Assembly (NCBI RefSeq): GCF_040183065.1
Contig: NC_091119.1
Span: 66,838,892-66,902,891 of the forward strand
DNA from: Periplaneta americana
Taxonomy: Eukaryota; Arthropoda; Insecta; Blattodea; Blattidae
Direction: 5' to 3'
DNA length: 64,000 bases
Shown here in pieces: positions 52,010-64,000 of the stretch (position 1 is its first letter; each line of letters opens with the position of its first letter). Below the pieces are notes generated by a model. That model was not told where the DNA came from. It saw nothing but the letters and a program-made list of their open reading frames with translations, and did not search any database. The translations under genes were made by a program, and so were the position numbers.

Positions 52010-53775
52010 AAAAATCATTGCATTCTTCTTTATTCCAATCATTCTTCTCATTCCCATAATAACGCTGTATTTTGAACAGCAATGAAAACATAATTGATTT
52101 TCTTCAGATTTTTTACTGTCTTATTAACGTTGTATTATTAAATTAATTTACTAGGAAGTATCGTTCTTGAATATACTTACCAACTAAGTATAACTATTCA
52201 CAGAAAAAAAACATAACATAACCTAAACTCATTAGCAGTTTATTATTTTACTAATTTTCTAGGAAGACTACCTTCTAAATACACAAACCAACTATGATTA
52301 TTCACAGAAACAGTTGTAAGCTAACCTTAAATAATGAGTACCATTTTATTATTGAATTAATGTTTAGATTGCACAGACTAAGTTTATCCGTACACAGAAC
52401 CACAACTAACCTAACCTAAACTTATTACCAGTCTTGGGAAGTTCGTACTAAAACACTGTTTTCAGGGTGAGTGCAGCGGGCATAAAGATCTATTACACTA
52501 GCATCTGTAGGCAACTCTATTCATATAAACACCTCACAGAATATTTGCAATTATGGGTGGATGACTCGTCACTACATTACAATAATATGCACAGCAGAGA
52601 AGCAGTTTCATTACGTACTAACGTTCGCAATGCAGTTGTGCAGTTTAACGAGCGGTTTTCAACGTGGCAGATGTTAAATCCTCCAGTCAGAAGAAGTTAA
52701 ATGCAATACTTCAAGAATTTTCTGGTAATCATAGTAATAAATGGAGAAATATTTTACTGGAAATTACAGTAAATAATGTAGAAATTTAATCTATAAAAGG
52801 AATGGTAGTTCAGGAACACTGTGCTATGAAAAACACGCGCAATACCTCTCTTTACATGGGAAATACAGCAATGAAGAGAAACAGACTTCTTTAAAACCTG
52901 AGTCAAGTATACATAATTATTTGTCTATATACATATAATGTTCGTATGCTGCAATTTTCCTTCAAACAAAAATTGAATTGCCTGTAACAATCATTTTGCT
53001 GCAGTCCAGAAATGTGGAAATGACTGAAGCATTGAGATATGTGGAAAAATAATATTGTACAAGTGTACAGAGTGAAAGTGAAAGCAACCTTGGGGACTGA
53101 AAGGAACGATAGGGTATAATGAAATGAATAGAAAACCTATATTACGTTTTGTGATTAAACGCACGGTTAATTAGAAAATTAAGTTTGAAGTTTCAGCAGT
53201 CCGGCAACATCGCCGCTAACACTCTCTTCTCGTGATACAGATGTAAGAGGTCAACGAACTCGATGTCTCGATAGATGAGCTGTTCTCTGGCGCTGTATTG
53301 TAACCAACTCGCATCGTACAGTGGCTTGAAATTATACATTTTTAAAATTAAATTTACACGAAGACCTTCCACACTATTGAAATACGTCAGAGAGATAAAT
53401 TATTATTTATTAATTATCCTATTTTGTACGGAAAAAAAATCACGATCCTATTCGCAAAAGTTATCGAATAAGAGGTTGTTAAACATTTGAGAAAAAAACA
53501 TTTTCTCTGAAAAAAATACTATTAACTTTCCACCAATATGATATTATAGTTTTTTGTTACATACAACATGAACTATTCGCTCTAAAAATCTCCAAAACTG
53601 CTTCACTTCCACCCTGCATATATTAATCCACAGAATTGTCAATAGTCATTAATCAATAATATGAAAATTATCTATGAAAAGAATTATGGGCTTAATACGA
53701 TGTGCCACATACGAGATGCACCATTAGATTCACAAGGCTACTATTCACATGATGATATAGTTTAGTAAGAAATAC
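52010..53775. other. Unassigned AT-rich DNA with a degenerate repeat
   Basis: 52130-52440 contains about three loose copies of a block of about 110 bp with ATTCACAGAAA and CTAACCTAA words. A 77-codon frame at 52467-52700 has no recognisable domain. Nothing else was seen. Confidence 0.4.
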
Positions 53776-53778
53776 TGG

Positions 53779-54052
53779 ACGTTTGAGATAGGCAGAGCAT
53801 GTAGCACGTACGGGCGAATCCAGAAATGCATATAGAGTGTTAGTTGGGAGGCCGGAGGGAACAAGACTTTTGGGGGGGCCGAGACGTAGATGGGAAGATA
53901 ATATTAAAATGGATTTGAGGGAGGTGGGATATGATGATAGAGACTGGATTGATCTTGCTCAGGATAGGGACCTATGGCGGGCTTATGTGAGGGCGGCAAT
54001 GAACCTCCGGGTTCCTTAAAAGCCAGTAAGTAAGTAAGTAAGTAAGTAAAAG
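53779..54052 (+). mobile_element. RTE LINE 3' end with (AAGT)n tail
   Basis: It reads GESRNAYRVLVGRPEGTRLL, GGPRRRWEDNIKMDLREVGY and DDRDWIDLAQDRDLWRAYVR to the stop, then AAAAGCCAGTAAGTAAG. The tail is split by the next SINE: (AAGT)-type repeats resume at 55935-55970. Confidence 0.88.
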
Positions 54053-54144
54053 GTAAAAGGCAAAGGTAAAGGTATCCCCGTAACATGCCATGAAGACATT
54101 TGGAGGGCATGGAGGTAGAGCCGCATGCTTTCCATGACCTAGGC

Positions 54145-54287
54145 CAGTAGTGTCAGAGTTGTAAGCTCCAATACCGGTTGCGGAGCTAGATCGGAGCTTG
54201 AACTTGCTTATGTCTGTGGAAACACCTGAGCACGCAACCAGTCTAGTGGAGCGCTCCGCTCCGTTTAGTCCCTGTCTGACATCGCTG
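54145..54287. mobile_element. hAT MITE, 143 bp, inside the SINE
   Basis: ACCTAGGC is repeated exactly at 54137-54144 and 54288-54295. The ends CAGTAGTGTCAGAG and CAGCGATGTCAGAC are inverted. It contains no coding sequence. Confidence 0.92.
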
Positions 54288-54458
54288 ACCTAGGCACTAG
54301 AATGAGGTGGTGTGGTCGGCACCACGCTCTGACCGCCTTTTACCCCGGGAAAGACCCGGTACTCAATTTTATAGGAGGCTGAGTGAGCCTCGGAGCCGTT
54401 CTGAAAGTTTGGCAACGAGAAAAATACCCTGTCACCACCTGGGATCGAACCCCGGACC

Positions 54459-55903
54459 CAGGGCCGTAGAGAGCCGAAATGGACCCCCTGACTAGGATTC
54501 TATGGGGCCCCCTTTCAAACGATAAATTGAGAACACTCATATATGTAAAGTAGCAGATCACTGAACAATACTTTTATTATAAACATTACAAAAGTGAACA
54601 AATACAAGTCTTTTACACTACTCCATTCCTTATTTTGAATATAGACACACACACTAAGTCACTAACTTCCATTTTAGGAGAATATTACTTTTATGAAATC
54701 TACAGTCGAGCTTTTCTTGCCTTTCGACTCGCAAAATAGTCTTATTATTTCTTGAAAGTCCAACACTCGTACAAGACTGCTTTCCAAAGCTAAGGTACCA
54801 AGACTTAATAGTCTCCCTTGCGATACTGTCGAGCGAAATACTTTCTTCACACGCGCAAACAGGCTAAACGACCTCTCTTTTTCAGCAACAGACTGTTACT
54901 GGCAATGTAGTAAATATGCTCAACGCAATGCAGACATTTGGGAGTAGATTGGTCTGTTTCTGTTGATTAAGGACATTCAGGAGTTGAAGAGGTTGTGAGG
55001 TATTCTTAAAGTTTGCTGGTTGAATAGTCTTAAGATGATCGATTTCAAATACAATATCCTCTTCAGCAACATTATTTTGATAGATTTGAGCCCATTTTTT
55101 CACTCTTTGCTGTAATTCCTTTTTTTATCAGTGAGGGATAGTTCCACAAGAAACTGAACATTTCATTTATTGCAGGAACTGCTTTGTAATGCTCTGTTAA
55201 GTTCCCAATGACACTGTCCATGAGCACATAGAAAACGTCACGTTTGAAAAGTTCCTCTGGAGTGTCACTGTCATGCACTTCTTGGGAAGATCTTTTAACT
55301 TTCCGTTTCTCAGAAACATTCTGAGGTACACCAATGTTTGCTGCCACATGCACGCACTCCTGCAAAATCGTGCCTCACTTTGTTCGCAGTGTTTTCAAAT
55401 TTTGAATCAACACCTTAATGTTCTCCGCCTCCACGTCTGTTGTCGCCTTTCTAGCCTGCAGAACGGAATTCCAGTGCTCGATTTCAGAGAGATCCTTCAT
55501 CCATATTGAAGACATCACAACACAAGTAAATTTGGTAAGATATGTTTCAATATCGTTCATATCTATTAATGTCTCTGCAGCGATGTTCATATCCTTTACT
55601 TTTGTAAGAGCTGTTCTCAATCCTGAAATGTGTGAAGAAAATGTCTTAACACTGTCTATCCTGGCTGACCATCGCGTTCGTGATGTCGAGTGATCTGTTT
55701 TCCAGGTAGATGCCACGCCCAATGCAACGATTTCACAGCGATCCGCGTGTGTAAAAATGTCGCACAAATTAAATAATAATATTACTTTTAATTTTACATT
55801 TTAATTAATATGTATATAGTATTATCATCACGTTACGCGGCCCCCCGGAAGCCCCGGGCCCCCTGGATACAGCCATGTCTTCCATACCCTCTCATCGGGC
55901 CTG
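54459..55903 (-). mobile_element. hAT element with a broken ZMYM1-like transposase, 1445 bp
   Basis: CCCGGACC is repeated exactly at 54451-54458 and 55904-55911. The ends CAGGGCCGTAGAGAG and CAGGCCCGATGAGAG are inverted. On the minus strand, 55375-55767 carries the middle of a hAT transposase (STSRTRWSARIDSVKTFSSH and RTALTKVKDMN). Frames at 55072-55365 and 54882-55103 follow, and ERSFSLFARVKKVF plus LGTLALESSL near 54780-54880 mark the C-terminal dimerisation region. Frames are broken at least twice and the N-terminus is missing. Confidence 0.9.
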
Positions 55904-55971
55904 CCCGGACCTCCCAGTCCGTAGCCAGCTGCAAAGTAAGTAAGTAAGCAAGTAAATAAGTAAGAAATATT

Positions 55972-56380
55972 GTATCAGATTTGCTCCAGTCACGTCTTGT
56001 GACGTAAAACGAACTTTTGCATATAAATAGTTTTTCTGAACATAGGAGTATTTCTTTTGATAACTGAAAATGTACATTATTATTTTAACAAGTCTAGAGA
56101 CGTAACACTGTGTATTTTAATGCTTACTTTTATACGTATACGCAAATTATATTAGACTGAAAATTACAAAGGTTTTAATTGACAATTAGTGTTTTTTTAT
56201 ATTATTTGCTCATTGTGGTTCTTGTTCTATGGCCATGGACCATTGGCATAAAGACGAGTTTGGTTACCACCCAACTGTACATGTTCCTTGTGCTATGTAG
56301 TTTGTTGAGGTTTAGAGCTGCGTCCCTGCTGTTCATTCGATATAGATATAGTCCAAGCTCATACAACTTAATAGTTGCAG
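55972..56380. other. Unassigned DNA
   Basis: Frames at 56179-56421 and its antisense show no domain. No repeat boundary was seen before the tRNA-like unit. Confidence 0.35.
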
Positions 56381-56750
56381 AATATCTGCATGGAAATATC
56401 ATATGTACTTCGGTACATTAAAATAATATATATGATATGCGTAAATCACTTCGTGATTTAAGACGGCGCTTATTCCGTCGGATCCCGGTCAACTAGTCAC
56501 TCATAACGAGTGCACCTCAGCACGTGTGGACTTCGGTCCTACGTTCATAGACATCTATGACGTGGTGCAGAGAGCGGCCACTAGAGGGAACCCAAGATTT
56601 GGAGCTTAATCTGAGACGATTCTGTCCGACGCCGGGGTGGTATCCGGTGTGGCTTAGTGGATAAAGCATCAGCACGTAGCGCTGAAAACCCGGTTTCAAA
56701 TCCCGGCGCCGGAGAGAATTTTTCTCCGTTCCATTACTCTTACATCGTAT
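56381..56750 (+). repeat. Solo copy of the 384-bp tRNA-like unit
   Basis: It matches the array at 45025-46733. It starts GCAGAATATCTGCATGGAAA and ends TTACTCTTACATCGTAT. The tRNA-like part is 56643-56713 with the same stems; one T-stem pair is lost (CCGGT against CCCGG) and the anticodon loop is ACGTAGC. The boundaries show where one monomer begins and ends. Confidence 0.88.
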
Positions 56751-57024
56751 GTTCCTAAATAGCTTTTACAATTCATTTTTATATTTCAATATGCCTAGTG
56801 AATTATTAAATAAGTATATAATAAATTTAATAAATAGCTTTTGTTTTCATTAACTTACAACAGCAGTGGGTGTTTCATTCGTCAGTGGTTGACATGAACA
56901 ACGCAATGTTGTCAATGGTAAGTACTTCCCGGCAAAGCGAACTTCCGAAGCCAGCATATATTACAAGGCGGTAAGGCTTGCTAGAATATAAGAGGTGCTT
57001 TAATGGATGACAATGTAAAAACAT
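56751..57024. other. Downstream flank of the ionotropic receptor gene
   Basis: AT-rich, with no recognised feature before the poly(A) signal. Confidence 0.4.
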
Positions 57025-57030
57025 TTTATT
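57025..57030 (-). terminator. Poly(A) signal of the ionotropic receptor gene
   Basis: TTTATT on the plus strand reads AATAAA on the minus strand, about 50 bp after the stop codon. Confidence 0.7.
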
Positions 57031-57078
57031 AACAAATATAATTGATACATTACTTGAATATACATATTTCTATCACAT

Positions 57079-63962
<6,884 letters not shown>

Positions 63963-64000
63963 CTGCGAACATCAACAATAAATTGCACTGTGTTTTCAGG

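Larger units (their letters stand above)
54053..55934 (-). repeat. tRNA-derived SINE inserted in the RTE tail, itself split twice
   Basis: On the minus strand the head (TACGGACTGGGAGGTCC, then GGGGTTCGATCCC) starts at 55934 and the 3' end (GGTATACCTTTACCTTTGCC-type words) reaches 54053. hAT insertions lie at 54459-55903 and 54145-54287. Without them the SINE would be about 290 bp. Confidence 0.85.

Overview
This window looks like the genome of a cockroach or another blattodean insect, possibly Periplaneta americana. That is an inference. It rests on insect-type genes with introns, an insect ionotropic receptor gene, very AT-rich and repeat-rich DNA, and repeat families I recognise as abundant in cockroach sequence: RTE-type LINEs with an (AAGT)n tail and several tRNA-derived SINEs. 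Nothing points to a bacterium or virus.
Host genes are few and split by introns. (1) Two near-identical genes encode a 54-residue secreted Tyr/Gly-rich peptide. Copy A is on the minus strand (exons 31765-31776 and 30192-30344) and copy B on the plus strand (exons 50780-50791 and 51811-51963). Each has a TATA box, a first coding exon of only 12 nt and one phase-0 intron. They lie head to head about 19 kb apart. (2) The last three exons of an ionotropic receptor gene lie on the minus strand at 63745-63962, 60218-60480 and 57079-57361, with matching splice phases, M3 and M4 membrane segments, a stop and a poly(A) signal; its 5' part lies beyond the window. Weaker host-like candidates are a Myb/SANT-like exon (44137-44312), an open frame ending at 38332, and a decayed ankyrin-repeat block (37106-37795).
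The rest is mostly layered mobile DNA. 1-7.3 kb: an RTE LINE split by about 5.4 kb of later insertions. 8.9-9.7 kb: two TA-flanked MITEs. 9.7-12.5 kb: a LINE with one reading frame broken by only three in-frame stops, flanked by a perfect 15-bp target duplication and sitting in the last bases of an RTE element. 13.1-14.4 kb: a mariner-like relic. 15.4-17.1 kb: nested SINEs and an RTE fragment holding a PIF/Harbinger-type MITE. 17.3-19.2 kb: about 33 copies of a 59-bp satellite with a nearly perfect 590-bp internal duplication. 22-28 kb: an LTR-type fossil, hAT, Harbinger and Tc1/mariner derivatives and dimeric SINEs. 32-38 kb: hAT relics, an RTE endonuclease piece and the ankyrin block. 44.5-49 kb: a deeply nested locus with an inverted array of a 384-bp unit whose tRNA-like segment still folds as a cloverleaf, next to an ORF1-only LINE derivative with an intact frame. 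53.8-56 kb: an RTE tail holding a SINE, which holds two hAT elements with perfect 8-bp target duplications.
Relations between elements come from direct reading of target-site duplications, terminal inverted repeats and conserved protein motifs. No database search was possible, so family names below superfamily level are tentative.
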